Shown: positions 1-9,161, counted from the first letter of the stretch. The stretch: DNA of 64,000 bases from Microbacterium hydrothermale (GCF_004854025.1 NZ_STGM01000006.1:124001-188000), one strand, 5' to 3'. The notes: generated from the sequence alone by a model not told the origin. Program-made: numbers and translations.

Positions 1-1
1 C

Positions 2-1693
2 GACCCGCTGCGTCCGTCCGACCACGCCGACAGCGGCTCCGCCGACGAGGTCACCCAGCCGAAGCTGGGCGTCGTCGGCTGGCTGCGCTGGGGATGGCGT
101 CAGCTGACCAGCATGCGCACCGCCCTGGTGCTGCTGCTCCTGCTCGCGATCGCCGCGGTGCCCGGCTCGCTGGTGCCGCAGCGCAGCGCCGACCCGAACG
201 GCGTCACCCAGTACTTCACCGATAACCCCGACCTCGCGCCGGTGCTCGACAAGCTGAGCCTGTTCGACGTCTACACCTCGCCGTGGTTCTCGGCCATCTA
301 CCTCCTGCTGTTCATCTCGCTGATCGGCTGCGTGCTGCCGCGCACGAAGCACCACTGGAAGGCCCTGCGCTCGCAGCCGCCGCGTACGCCGGCGCGTCTG
401 TCGCGCCTGGACGACCACCGCTCCCGCACGATCGCGGTCGAGGGTGAAGCGGATGCGGATGCCGATGCCGTGGCGGCGGCCGCCGTGGAGTCCGCGGCCG
501 CGCAGCTGCGCAAGAGCGGCTACCGGGTGGCGCGCTACGACGGGCGCGGATCGTTCTCGGTGTCCGCCGAGCGCGGATACCTGCGCGAGACCGGGAACCT
601 GCTCTTCCACGGTGCGCTCGTGGGCGTGCTGATCGCCGTCGGCGTGGGCGGGGGATTCACCTACACCGGTCAGCGCGTTCTCGTCGAGGGGCAGGCCTTC
701 GCGAACAGCCTGCTCGACTACTCCTCGTTCAACCCGGGTCGCTTCGTCAGCGGCGACACCCTCACGCCGTACTCGATGACGCTCGACAAGTTCGACGTCA
801 CCTACGTCCCCCCGGGGCAGCCCGGATCGGGTCAGGCCGGCGATTTCGTCGCGCACGTCACGACGCAGGCCCCCGGTACCGATCCGCAGGACGGGGAGGT
901 GCGCGTCAACCACCCGCTCGACGTGCAGGGCGACCGCGTCTACCTGCTCGGCAACGGCTACGCCCCGACCGTGACGATCCGCGACGCCCAGGGCAACGAG
1001 GTGTTCCACGACTCGGTCGCCTTCCTGCCCCAGGATGCCAACATGACCTCGCTCGGCGTCATCAAGGTCGCCGACGGCCTGCCCGAACAGCTCGGCCTGC
1101 TCGGATTCTTCTACCCGACGATGGACGTGCTCCCCTCGGGCGCCCTGACCTCCACCTACGGGGCGCTGGAGTACCCGACGCTGACGCTGCGCGTCTACGA
1201 GGGCGATCTCGGCATCGACGACGGCACCCCCCGATCGGTGTACACGCTCGACCCCTCGGGCATGACGCAGATCGCCGGAGGAGACAGCGGGAACCCGGCC
1301 ATCCAGCTCATGCCCGGCCAGACGGAAGACCTGCCGAACGGCCTCGGCACGATCACCTTCGAGAACGAGGCGCCCGCGGGAGCCGTCGGGTACGAGGGGT
1401 CGGTCAAGCGTTTCGCCTCCCTGTCCATCCACCGCGACCTCGCGGGACCATGGGTGCTCTCCTTCGCCCTGCTGGCCCTGCTCGGTCTGCTCGCCGCGCT
1501 CTTCGTGCCGCGCCGCCGCATGTGGGTCAAGGCCACCCCGCAGGGCGACTCCGTGCTCGTCGAGTACGCGGGCCTCGCGCGCGGGGAGGACCCGACGCTC
1601 GCGGCGGCCGTCGACCAGCTCGCCGAGAAGCACGGCGCGACCCTTCCCCCGACCCCCGGCCAGAGCCACCCCGACACCGGAAAAGTAGACTGA
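2..1693 (+). CDS. resB: Cytochrome c biogenesis protein ResB, 5' end cut by the window
   Basis: The reading frame is open from the first bases of the window, so the gene starts upstream; the ATG at 113 is internal, inside the family's usual LTSMRTALVLL segment. ResB (Ccs1) works with CcsB/CcsA in system II cytochrome c maturation, moving haem across the membrane and ligating it to apocytochrome. Visible are a first membrane helix with PGSLVPQ behind it, a second at PWFSAIYLLLFISLIGCVLP, a third with LLFHGALVGVLIAV carrying a conserved His, a long extracytoplasmic domain, and a last helix (GPWVLSFALLALLGLLAALF) before a cytoplasmic tail. It ends 4 bp before ccsB, so the two are an operon. Confidence 0.95.
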   Translation, partial: DPLRPSDHADSGSADEVTQPKLGVVGWLRWGWRQLTSMRTALVLLLLLAIAAVPGSLVPQRSADPNGVTQYFTDNPDLAPVLDKLSLFDVYTSPWFSAIYLLLFISLIGCVLPRTKHHWKALRSQPPRTPARLSRLDDHRSRTIAVEGEADADADAVAAAAVESAAAQLRKSGYRVARYDGRGSFSVSAERGYLRETGNLLFHGALVGVLIAVGVGGGFTYTGQRVLVEGQAFANSLLDYSSFNPGRFVSGDTLTPYSMTLDKFDVTYVPPGQPGSGQAGDFVAHVTTQAPGTDPQDGEVRVNHPLDVQGDRVYLLGNGYAPTVTIRDAQGNEVFHDSVAFLPQDANMTSLGVIKVADGLPEQLGLLGFFYPTMDVLPSGALTSTYGALEYPTLTLRVYEGDLGIDDGTPRSVYTLDPSGMTQIAGGDSGNPAIQLMPGQTEDLPNGLGTITFENEAPAGAVGYEGSVKRFASLSIHRDLAGPWVLSFALLALLGLLAALFVPRRRMWVKATPQGDSVLVEYAGLARGEDPTLAAAVDQLAEKHGATLPPTPGQSHPDTGKVD

Positions 1694-1697
1694 GACC

Positions 1698-2708
1698 ATG
1701 CCCGGAACCGACCCGCTTCTCCTCGACGAGATCTCCCTCCTCCTGGTGTGGACGGCGGTCGCCATCTACGTGCTGGCGTTCATCGCCTACGCGATCGACC
1801 TGGCGCGCCGCTCCGACCTCGCGCTCAAGGCGAAAGACGAGGTCGTCGCGCGCGAGCTCGTGACCGCGGGCGGCGGGGGAGTGATCTCCTCCGGCGGCGG
1901 GTCGGCGGCATCCGGTGCCTCCGCCGCTAAGCCGCGCTACCTCTGGGCCCGCCTGGGCACCGTGCTCACGGCGCTCGGGTTCGTCTTCCACCTGGTGGCG
2001 ACGGTGCTGCGCGGAATCGCCGCCGAGCGCGTGCCGTGGTCGAACATGTACGAGTTCGCCATGACCGGGCTGCTGCTGATCATCGCGGTGTACCTGGCCG
2101 TGCTCACCCGCTACGACCTGCGCTTCCTCGGCTCGCTCATGACCGGCCTCGCCGTGCTGCTGCTCGGTGGTGCGACGCTGGCGTTCCACGTGGAGGTCGT
2201 GCCGCTCGCCGACCCGCTGAAGTCGGTGTGGCTCGTCGTGCACGTGTTCGTCGCGAGCCTGGCGACGGCGCTGTTCGCTCTGGCTTTCGGGCTCTCGGTC
2301 GTGCAGCTCATCCAGACCCGTCGCGAGCGCAAGCTCGCCGAGGCCCCGGGGGATGCCGAGCCGAAGCGCGGCTTCCTGCGCACGGTTCCGAACGCCGACG
2401 CCCTCGAGTCGCTGGCCTACCGCTTTGCGATCGTCGGCTTCATCTTCTGGACCTTCACCCTCATCGCCGGCTCGATCTGGGCCAACGACGCGTGGGGCCG
2501 CTTCTGGGGCTTCGACACCAAAGAGGTCTGGACCTTCGTCATCTGGGTGCTCTACGCCGGTTACATCCACGCTCGCGCGACCCGCGGTTGGCGCGGCACC
2601 CGCTCGGCGTGGCTGTCGATCATCGGCTTCACCGCGGTGCTGTTCAACTTCACGATCGTCAACGTCTTCTTCAAGGGCCTGCACGCCTACAGCGGCCTGA
2701 CGACGTAA
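1698..2708 (+). CDS. ccsB: Cytochrome c biogenesis protein CcsB (CcsA/ResC family)
   Basis: Multi-span membrane protein of 336 aa that handles haem in system II cytochrome c maturation together with ResB. The tryptophan-rich WWD signature of haem-handling proteins is seen around residues 260-278 (WANDAWGRFWGFDTKEVW), followed by a conserved His in YAGYIHARAT and a last helix ending in KGLHAYSGL. The N-terminal part has one helix, then a Gly/Ser-rich cytoplasmic stretch typical of actinobacterial members, then the core bundle. The start lies 4 bp after the resB stop. The cluster would mature c-type haem of the cytochrome bc complex, which takes electrons from the menaquinol made by the men genes nearby. 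Confidence 0.95.
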   Translation: MPGTDPLLLDEISLLLVWTAVAIYVLAFIAYAIDLARRSDLALKAKDEVVARELVTAGGGGVISSGGGSAASGASAAKPRYLWARLGTVLTALGFVFHLVATVLRGIAAERVPWSNMYEFAMTGLLLIIAVYLAVLTRYDLRFLGSLMTGLAVLLLGGATLAFHVEVVPLADPLKSVWLVVHVFVASLATALFALAFGLSVVQLIQTRRERKLAEAPGDAEPKRGFLRTVPNADALESLAYRFAIVGFIFWTFTLIAGSIWANDAWGRFWGFDTKEVWTFVIWVLYAGYIHARATRGWRGTRSAWLSIIGFTAVLFNFTIVNVFFKGLHAYSGLTT

Positions 2709-2730
2709 TCCCCCCTTCCCGTGGGACTCG

Positions 2731-2761
2731 GGCCCGTCCGGCTGTCGCCGGGCGGGCCTTT
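2731..2761 (+). terminator. Rho-independent-type terminator of resB-ccsB
   Basis: GCCCGTCCGGC at 2732 pairs with GCCGGGCGGGC at 2747 (11 bp with one G-T wobble) over a 4-nt loop, followed by CTTT. It stands 23 bp after the ccsB stop. Confidence 0.7.
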
Positions 2762-2862
2762 CTGCTCGCGTGCGTCGACGCCCGGCCCGGGCGCGTGCTG
2801 CTCCGCCCGGATGCGCTCTGTGCCGTGCGGGCGCGCTCTGCCCCGCCCGGGCGTGCTCTGTG

Positions 2863-2919
2863 CGAGTGTCCAAGACACCCGGTCGGAAGTCGAACCGGTC
2901 CGGGTGTTCTGGACAATCG
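2863..2919. repeat. Long palindrome, copy A
   Basis: Left arm 2863-2882 and right arm 2900-2919 match at 17 of 20 positions, around a 17-nt centre. The arm is a degenerate copy of the consensus CGAGTGTCCRRAACACCCGG shared with two further copies at 3950 and 4096. It begins 7 bp past the stop codon of the DUF559 gene, so it could end that transcript, but the sequence conservation between copies goes beyond what a terminator needs. Confidence 0.85.
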
Positions 2920-2926
2920 AGGGTCT

Positions 2927-3820
2927 TCAGGGGCGCCACCCGCGCGAGCGGAGGGCTCGGGCGACTGGGTCCACGACGCACCTGGCGGGGTCGAGGAGGT
3001 GGTGGTCGACGACCCTGACCAGAAGCCATCCACGAGCGGCGATGGCCGGCCAGCGATCGGCATCCCGTCGGAACTGGGCGAGATCGGCGTGTTGCCGGCC
3101 GTCGTACTCCACGGCCACGCGGTAGTCGGGATAGGCGAGATCCAGGCGCGCGATGAAGCTGCCGTCCTCGTCGTGGAGGTCGCGGTTGAGCTCGGGCTCC
3201 GGCAGACCCGCCCGCATGAGGATGAGACGTACGACCGTCTCCCGTGGCGACTCCGCACCCGCCCGCAGGAGAGGCAGCGCTTCGCGCAGATCGCTCACTC
3301 CACGACGGGCGAGACGCAGCGCAGCTTCCTGGAGGTCGGTGTGTTCCGCGAGCCTCCGCGTGAGGATGGCGTCGCCGACGGCGACGAGTCGATCGACGGG
3401 GTGCAGCGCACCCAGCTCAGCCCAGGTTTCGGCCGGGGTGGGCACGGGCAGGCCGTGGCGAAGCGTAAGGTACTCGATCGGCACATCGACGCGGTGCCCC
3501 GTTACTCCGCGGGTTCGCGGCTCTCGCGCGGGCGGCCGAGCGGAGACGTGCAGGTTCGCCGAGGAGGAGGCGGGCAGAGGGAGGTCCCACAGCATCGCCG
3601 CCGTGGTGTGGCTGAAGAATTGCGCCGAGGTCAGGCGCGGCTCGTAGATCCGGCAGAGGGCCACCACGTCCCCGGCCGCCGCGTCGACGCGCGCCCGAAG
3701 CCCGTGGAAGGGGGCGTTCAGATCCATAGCCGTCAGCCTGTCTCGCCGCACACCCAGGCTCCGCGCCTCGCGCACGGTGAATGCGGGTCCGAGCTCGTTC
3801 GGGAGGGTCTGCCGTCGCAT
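2927..3820 (-). CDS. DUF559 endonuclease-like protein (Vsr fold)
   Basis: 297-aa protein of the DUF559 family common in actinobacteria. The C-terminal part (about residues 215-290) has the Vsr/PD-(D/E)XK-like signature: ARLDLAYPDYRVAVEYDGRQH, then a basic stretch with RRDADRW and WLLVRVVDHHLLDP. The N-terminal part (LPNELGPAFTVREARSLGV, then PFHGLR) is the winged-helix-like segment often labelled AbiEi-type antitoxin. An ATG at 3838 would add six residues (MRCRRR); 3820 is preferred because the family usually begins close to this point. The gene stands alone, framed by the three palindromes, 345 bp from the end of the next minus-strand gene. No activity has been shown for most family members; nuclease function is inferred from the fold. 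Confidence 0.85.
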   Translation of the reverse strand: MRRQTLPNELGPAFTVREARSLGVRRDRLTAMDLNAPFHGLRARVDAAAGDVVALCRIYEPRLTSAQFFSHTTAAMLWDLPLPASSSANLHVSARPPAREPRTRGVTGHRVDVPIEYLTLRHGLPVPTPAETWAELGALHPVDRLVAVGDAILTRRLAEHTDLQEAALRLARRGVSDLREALPLLRAGAESPRETVVRLILMRAGLPEPELNRDLHDEDGSFIARLDLAYPDYRVAVEYDGRQHADLAQFRRDADRWPAIAARGWLLVRVVDHHLLDPARCVVDPVARALRSRGWRP

Positions 3821-3949
3821 CCTTCGACGACACCGCATCGGGGCGGTCGGCCGCCGCTCCTTCGCGGGCATCCGTGGACGCAGCGCACAAATCCCGCCGT
3901 GGGGAGGAGCCTCGCGGTCCTCGGGGCGCCCGGCGGCCCCCGGCACGTA

Positions 3950-4006
3950 CGAGTGTCCGAAACACCCGGACGGCTCGACGGAAGGTCCGGGTGTTTCGGA
4001 CACTCG
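3950..4006. repeat. Long palindrome, copy B (perfect 22-bp arms)
   Basis: Arms 3950-3971 and 3985-4006 are exact reverse complements over 22 bp, with a 13-nt centre. It lies in the 344-bp gene-free stretch 3821-4164 upstream of the DUF559 gene. Apart from copies B and C I see no gene in that stretch; the DUF559 promoter must lie there too. Confidence 0.9.
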
Positions 4007-4095
4007 AGGTGCGGTGCGGTGCGGTGAGGCGGGCTGCGCGGGTCGAGCGGGGCACGGGCGCGCGGCCCGGGCACGCGGGAGCGTGGTCAGGCGCG

Positions 4096-4152
4096 CGAGT
4101 GTCCAGAACACCCGGACGTTCGAGGAATTCGTCCGGGTGTTGTGGACACTCG
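4096..4152. repeat. Long palindrome, copy C (23-bp arms, one mismatch)
   Basis: Arms 4096-4118 and 4130-4152 pair over 23 bp with a single mismatch, with an 11-nt centre. It starts 13 bp beyond the stop of the YhgE/Pip gene on the minus strand and could act as its terminator. Arm sequence is nearly identical to copies A and B; centres differ. Confidence 0.9.
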
Positions 4153-4164
4153 ACCCTGCGGGAC

Positions 4165-6249
4165 CTACGCGGGCTGGGCGGCGGTCTTCGCGGAGGTCGT
4201 GCGGCGGCGCACCACGATCAGCGTCGTGACGATCAGCGACAGCACGGCCCACACGACGAATCCGGCGAGGCCGGCCCCGACTCCACCGGCCGACGACAGG
4301 GCGCCGAGCATCGCCTGGTACGCCGGAGCCGTCGGCAGGAGGGATGCCGCGGCGGCCAGCGCCGGAGGCACGGTCGAAACGATGCTCGCTCCCAGCGCCA
4401 GCGCCCCGATCACGGCGGCGATCCAGCGACCCGCGCCCCCGAACACCGCGACCAGGGCCTGGTGCACGGCCGCGAAGGCGATGCCGGCCGCGACGCACAC
4501 GAGGGCGAACATCGCCCAGTCGCCCCAGTCGTACTTCGAGGCGATCTGCACCACCCCGGCCACCAGCAGACCCTGCACGGCGCCGACGAGGGCTGCGGGG
4601 GCGAAGCCGCGTAGGGCCACGAGAGCCGACGGGCGGCGGCTGGTGAGGGCGCGCGCCGACACGGCCTGGAACGCCACGAACGAGGCGAGCCCGCCGAACC
4701 ACAGCACGGCCATCGCCAACAGGGGGACGGCCGCGAGGCCGAACAGCGAGTCGTCGGCGCCGGTCGCCGACACCGGATCGGCCACGACGTCGGCGAGCGT
4801 GGTCGCCTGGCTGTCGGTGTAGGTCGGCAGCTGCGCGACGGCCGAGTCCAGCCCGTCGGCGAGCGACGAGGTGCCGCTCGCGACCTGGCTCACGCCGTCG
4901 GCGAGTTTGCCGGCGCCGTCTTCGGCTCCGGAGGCCCCGGATGCCAGCTGCGCGGCGCCCGAACTCAGGGTCGCGGCGCCCGCGCCGAGCTTCGTCGTCC
5001 CGTCGGCGAGCTGGGTCGCACCGGTGGCGATGCCGTCCATTCCGCCGGCGAGCGTGCCGAGACCGGTCGCCGCCTCGCGGGCGCCGCCGGCGAGGCCGGT
5101 CGCGCCGTCGGCGAGCTGCTGGTTGGCGTCGGCGATGGCGCGGATGCCGGCGGGGAGCTGGGCGGCCTGTCCGGCCAGATCGCCGATCCGCGTGACCGTG
5201 TCGGTCGCCTGGCCGAGAGAGGCTGCGGCGGCGGCCGCCGCATCGCGCAGGGCCTGGCACTGCTCCGGTGTTCCCGTGCACTCCGCCGCCGCCTTCTGCA
5301 GGGCGTCGTTCGCATCGACCAGGGCCTTGTTGACCTGCGGGGCCGCGTCGGCGAGCTTCTGCGCGTCGTCGGCGAAGCCCGGGGGGATCTGGTCGGCGAG
5401 ACCGTTGATCCGCGTCGCGAGCTCCTGGTTGCCGGCGGCGATGCCGTCGGCCCCGGTCGCGAGCTTGTCCACGCCCGCGGCGGCGTCCCGCGTTCCGCTC
5501 GCGAGGGCCGTCGACCCCGAGGCCAGCTTCGAGGCGCCGTCGGCGAGCGGGCCGGTCCCGGCCGCGATCTGAGCGGCCCCGTCGGCGACGCCCGCGGCTC
5601 CGGTGGAGAGCTGTCCGAGACCGTCGCGCAGGTCGCCCGCCCCCGTCGCGGCCTGCGAGGCCCCGTCGGCCAGCTGGTGCGCGCCGCTCGCGGCGGAGCC
5701 GAGCTGATCGCTCAGCGTGGTGAAGCCGAGGAAGACGTTCTTCAGGTACTGCGACGACAGCTCGCCGCCGTAGACGCTGGTCGCGGTGGTGGCCAGCGCC
5801 GAGGTGATGGCTCCATCGACGACGCGCGCGTCCGGGGCCGTCTGCACGCCGATCGTCGCCTTGACCGGCGTCTCGCCCGGCCGCGTCGAGAGCGAGGCGG
5901 CCGTGAAGTTCTCAGGGATCGTCACGACGGCCGTGTACGTTCCATCGGCGAGGCCTGCGGCGGCATCCTCGTCGTTCGAGATGACCCAGTCGATGTTGCT
6001 CGACTGGTCGTCGGCGCCCTTGACGAGACCGCCGGTGAGCTGTCGACCGAGCGGGACGAGCTGGCCGTTCAGTTCGACCGCCTTGTCGTCGTTGACGATC
6101 GCGGCGGTGATGTTCTCGAGCCGGTCGGTGGGGTTGTACAGCGCACCGACCAGGATGCCGCCGATCACGGCGGGCAGCAGGAGCACGCCGATGAGCGTGA
6201 GCCAGGTGACGGGGCGGCGCGAGCGGGAGCGCTCGACGGGGAGAGTCAT
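4165..6249 (-). CDS. YhgE/Pip-family membrane protein (ABC-2-like, heptad repeats)
   Basis: 694-aa membrane protein. One helix near residues 15-38 (TWLTLIGVLLLPAVIGGILVG) is followed by a very long extracytoplasmic region and then about five helices in the last 210 residues, the YhgE/phage-infection-protein layout distantly related to ABC-2 permeases and the type VII component EsaA. The extracytoplasmic part carries many xxxLxxG heptads (LADGASQ, LASGSTA, LADGTTK), typical of this family. It also has a short insert with two Cys (ECTGTPEQC). The start ATG overlaps the stop of the upstream MMPL gene (ATGA), so translation is coupled. The partner exporter and the TetR regulator suggest export of a hydrophobic or cell-envelope compound; the substrate is unknown. 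Confidence 0.9.
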   Translation of the reverse strand: MTLPVERSRSRRPVTWLTLIGVLLLPAVIGGILVGALYNPTDRLENITAAIVNDDKAVELNGQLVPLGRQLTGGLVKGADDQSSNIDWVISNDEDAAAGLADGTYTAVVTIPENFTAASLSTRPGETPVKATIGVQTAPDARVVDGAITSALATTATSVYGGELSSQYLKNVFLGFTTLSDQLGSAASGAHQLADGASQAATGAGDLRDGLGQLSTGAAGVADGAAQIAAGTGPLADGASKLASGSTALASGTRDAAAGVDKLATGADGIAAGNQELATRINGLADQIPPGFADDAQKLADAAPQVNKALVDANDALQKAAAECTGTPEQCQALRDAAAAAAASLGQATDTVTRIGDLAGQAAQLPAGIRAIADANQQLADGATGLAGGAREAATGLGTLAGGMDGIATGATQLADGTTKLGAGAATLSSGAAQLASGASGAEDGAGKLADGVSQVASGTSSLADGLDSAVAQLPTYTDSQATTLADVVADPVSATGADDSLFGLAAVPLLAMAVLWFGGLASFVAFQAVSARALTSRRPSALVALRGFAPAALVGAVQGLLVAGVVQIASKYDWGDWAMFALVCVAAGIAFAAVHQALVAVFGGAGRWIAAVIGALALGASIVSTVPPALAAAASLLPTAPAYQAMLGALSSAGGVGAGLAGFVVWAVLSLIVTTLIVVRRRTTSAKTAAQPA

Positions 6250-9134
6250 GCGAACACCTCGGAGAGATCGGCGAAGGTTTCGGGTTCGGTGCGGTGCCGT
6301 CGCGGCGTGGGCAGGGGCAGGGAGACCACGTCGGGGCGGTGCGCCTCCGACAGCAGGGCGAGGGCGCGGCGTTCGTCGCGGGCCGACACGACGAGCGTGA
6401 AGGGCGACGATGCGTCTCCCGCCCGCTCGCGGGCCTCGACCGCGGCGCGGCGGAGCACATGCGCGACGTCGTCGCGGGCGTCGTCGTCGAGGCGGTCGAT
6501 GTCGGAGACGACGACGATGCGCGTTCCGCGGGCGACGGCCTGGGCCACGTCCGCCTCGGCGGTGGAGGGGTCGTCGAGGAGGGCGACACCGACGCGGGCG
6601 CGCACGGCACCGGCGCGTTCGGGCACCAGCAGTCCGTCGACGCGGAGCTTGCCCTCGATCTTCGACAGGCGACCGGCGAGGGCGAGGAGGAGCGTGCGCG
6701 TGGTGCGGGTCTCTCCCGTCACCAGCAGCGTGCCGCCGTAGCCCAGGCGCAGCGACACGTCGCGGAACACCGGCTCCTCGGCATCCGACGAGACGGATGT
6801 CTGCAGATCGTCGGCGGCGATCGCCATCGCGGGCTCGGCCGGCCAGTCGGTGAGGTGCACCTCCCGCTCGACCGCCTCGCCCTCGACGTCGAGCTTGGGC
6901 AGGATGCGGTCGAGCCAGCGCGGCATCCACCACGCCTTCGCGCCCAGCAGCGCAAGGATCGCCGGCACGAGCGTCATGCGCACGAGGAACGCGTCGACGG
7001 CGACCCCGACGGCGAGCCCCAGGGCGATGGGCTTCAGGCTCGAGTCACCCTCGGGGACGAACGCCACGAAGACCGCGAACATGATCACGGCCGCCGCCAC
7101 GACGACGCGGGCGGATGCCGAGAAGCCGCTGCGGACCGCGCCGAGCGCCACCTCGCGGGGCGTGCGTCCGTCGCGTTTCGCGTGCACGTAGTCCTCGCGC
7201 ATGCGCGAGACGAGGAAGACCTGATAGTCCATCGCGAGGCCGAAGAGCACACCCATCACGACGATGGGCATGAAGCTGATGATCGGTCCGACCTTGGCCA
7301 CGTGCAGGGCGTCGGCGAACCACCCCCACTCGAACACGGCCGCGACGACGCCGAACGAGGCGGCGACCGACAGCAGGTACCCGCCGGCGGCGGTGAGCGG
7401 CACCCAGATCGAGCGGAACACGATCATCAGCAGCACGAGCGACAGGCCCACGACGAACAGGCCGAAGGGCAGGAGGGCGGCGCCCAGCTGATCGGAGATG
7501 TCGATCGTGACCGCGGTGTAGCCGGTGACGAGCAGGCGCACGCCGAACTCGTCGTACAGGCGGTCCTCCTGGGCGCGCAGCTCGCGCACGAGGTCGGCGG
7601 TGCGGGGGTCGTCGGGGGCCGTTTCGGGGACGATCTGCACGATGCCGGTGTCGGCGGTCTCGTTCGGCGTCGCCAGGGCCACCTCGGCCACGCCGGGGAT
7701 CTTGGCGATCTCGTCGCCGATGTCGGTCATGAGGTTCAGCGGGTCGTTGGAGGTGACGATCGTCCCCGTCATGATGAGGGGGCCGTTCGCGCCCGGACCG
7801 AAGTACTCGTCGGTCAGCTCGTACGCGACGCGGGCCTCGTCGCCCTGGGGCAGCTGTCCCGCGTTGGGGAGGGTCAGCGCGAGGGAGGCGGCGGGGATCG
7901 CCGTGACGCCGAGCACGCCGATCACGGCGACGGTGGTGACCACCGGATGCCGGGTGACCAGGCCCACCCAGCGCTTGGCGGGGCCGTTGCGCTGGGCCCG
8001 CACGGCCGCCGTCGAGGCGCGACGCACGCTCTCGGCCGCGGCCTCTTCGGCGGCGGCGGCGTCGTCTTCGGCGGTCGCCGTGCGCGAGCGCTTCTTCGGG
8101 CGCTTGTAACCCCATCCGACCACGCGCTGTCCGGCGAACCCGAGGAAGGCCGGGGTCAGGGTCAGCCCGACGCACACCGCGATCGCGACCGCGACGGAGG
8201 CGGCGATGCCCATGGTGGTGAGGAAGGGGATGCCGGCGAAGCCGAGGCCGATGAGAGCGATGAGCACCGTGATGCCGGCGAAGACCACGGCCGAGCCGGC
8301 GGTGCCGACGGCGCGCGCGGTGGACTCCTCGGGGTCCATGCCGGCTCTCGTCTGGTCCTGATGTCGCGACACGATGAAGAGGGCGTAGTCGATGCCGACC
8401 GCCAGGCCCAGCATCACCGCCAGCAGCGGCGTCGTCGACGACACCGTGGCGAATCCGGTCGCGATGAAGATGAGCGCGATCGAGAGGGCGACGCCGAGGA
8501 TCGCGGTGGCCAGCGGCATCCCGGCCACGAGGAACGAGCGGAACGTCACCATCAGCACGAGGGCGGCGATCAGCACGCCGAGGGCTTCGGTGAGGGAGGC
8601 GCCGGGGATCTCGGTGGCGAAGAGCTGGCCGCCCAGCACCGCCTGCGAGCCGGCGGGAAGGGCGTCGCCGAGGGCGGTGGCGGCCTCGCGGAGTCCGTCT
8701 TCGGTGGCCTGGGGCACCTCGGTGGATTCGCCGGAGAACTGGATGCGCACGATCGCGGCGCGCTGATCGTCGGAGATGCCGCCCGAGATGCGGGAGTCGT
8801 AGGGGTCGGTCACGGCTTCGACGAAGTCGAGCCCGCCGACGTCGGTCGTGGTCTTCTGCACGGCGTCCTGGTAGGCCGGGTCCGTGACCTTCGCCCCGTC
8901 GGCCGAGACGACGATGATCTCGGCGCTCGCGCCGCTCACCTGGGGGAACGTGCGGCCCAGCATCTCGAGGCCCGCCTGCGACTCGGTACCCGGGATCGTG
9001 AAGGTGTTGTCGGTGCCCTTGGCGAACAGGGCGACGCCGCCTCCGGCGAGAACGAGCACGAGCAGCCACGCGGTCAGGACGCGCCACGGGTGGCGGAACG
9101 ACCAGCGACCCAGGGTGTACAGGAATGTCGACAC
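6246..9134 (-). CDS. MMPL-family RND transporter with C-terminal degenerate ATPase-like domain
   Basis: About 962 aa. Two MMPL repeats (roughly residues 1-380 and 400-740) each have a helix, an extracytoplasmic domain and a helix bundle; GIDYALFIVSRH and AMDYQVFLVSRMRED are the signature helices with the proton-relay Asp-Tyr. After residue 760 comes a soluble domain resembling an ABC nucleotide-binding fold (VFRDVSLRLGYGGTLLVTGE), in which the expected P-loop GxxGxGKST reads GETRTTRTLLLAL, so the Lys is missing and nucleotide hydrolysis is unlikely. A GTG at 9146 would add four residues; the GTG at 9134 is preferred because GGGAG lies 5 nt before it. It forms a two-gene operon with the YhgE gene and faces the TetR gene across paired operators. 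Confidence 0.88.
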   Translation of the reverse strand: MSTFLYTLGRWSFRHPWRVLTAWLLVLVLAGGGVALFAKGTDNTFTIPGTESQAGLEMLGRTFPQVSGASAEIIVVSADGAKVTDPAYQDAVQKTTTDVGGLDFVEAVTDPYDSRISGGISDDQRAAIVRIQFSGESTEVPQATEDGLREAATALGDALPAGSQAVLGGQLFATEIPGASLTEALGVLIAALVLMVTFRSFLVAGMPLATAILGVALSIALIFIATGFATVSSTTPLLAVMLGLAVGIDYALFIVSRHQDQTRAGMDPEESTARAVGTAGSAVVFAGITVLIALIGLGFAGIPFLTTMGIAASVAVAIAVCVGLTLTPAFLGFAGQRVVGWGYKRPKKRSRTATAEDDAAAAEEAAAESVRRASTAAVRAQRNGPAKRWVGLVTRHPVVTTVAVIGVLGVTAIPAASLALTLPNAGQLPQGDEARVAYELTDEYFGPGANGPLIMTGTIVTSNDPLNLMTDIGDEIAKIPGVAEVALATPNETADTGIVQIVPETAPDDPRTADLVRELRAQEDRLYDEFGVRLLVTGYTAVTIDISDQLGAALLPFGLFVVGLSLVLLMIVFRSIWVPLTAAGGYLLSVAASFGVVAAVFEWGWFADALHVAKVGPIISFMPIVVMGVLFGLAMDYQVFLVSRMREDYVHAKRDGRTPREVALGAVRSGFSASARVVVAAAVIMFAVFVAFVPEGDSSLKPIALGLAVGVAVDAFLVRMTLVPAILALLGAKAWWMPRWLDRILPKLDVEGEAVEREVHLTDWPAEPAMAIAADDLQTSVSSDAEEPVFRDVSLRLGYGGTLLVTGETRTTRTLLLALAGRLSKIEGKLRVDGLLVPERAGAVRARVGVALLDDPSTAEADVAQAVARGTRIVVVSDIDRLDDDARDDVAHVLRRAAVEARERAGDASSPFTLVVSARDERRALALLSEAHRPDVVSLPLPTPRRHRTEPETFADLSEVFA

Positions 9135-9161
9135 GGCGGCTCCCACGATCGGTGAACGGGT

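Noticed and set aside
2721..3125. Plus-strand frames between ccsB and the DUF559 gene
   Set aside because: They cover the terminator and palindrome and run antisense to the DUF559 gene; no domain.
4165..6933. Longer version of the YhgE gene starting at 6933
   Set aside because: The extra N-terminus is out-of-frame MMPL sequence; the ATG at 6249 overlaps the MMPL stop and precedes the first membrane helix.
6294..9155. 953-codon plus-strand frame over the MMPL gene
   Set aside because: His/Asp/Gly-rich translation with no domain; the minus-strand MMPL protein has clear signature helices.
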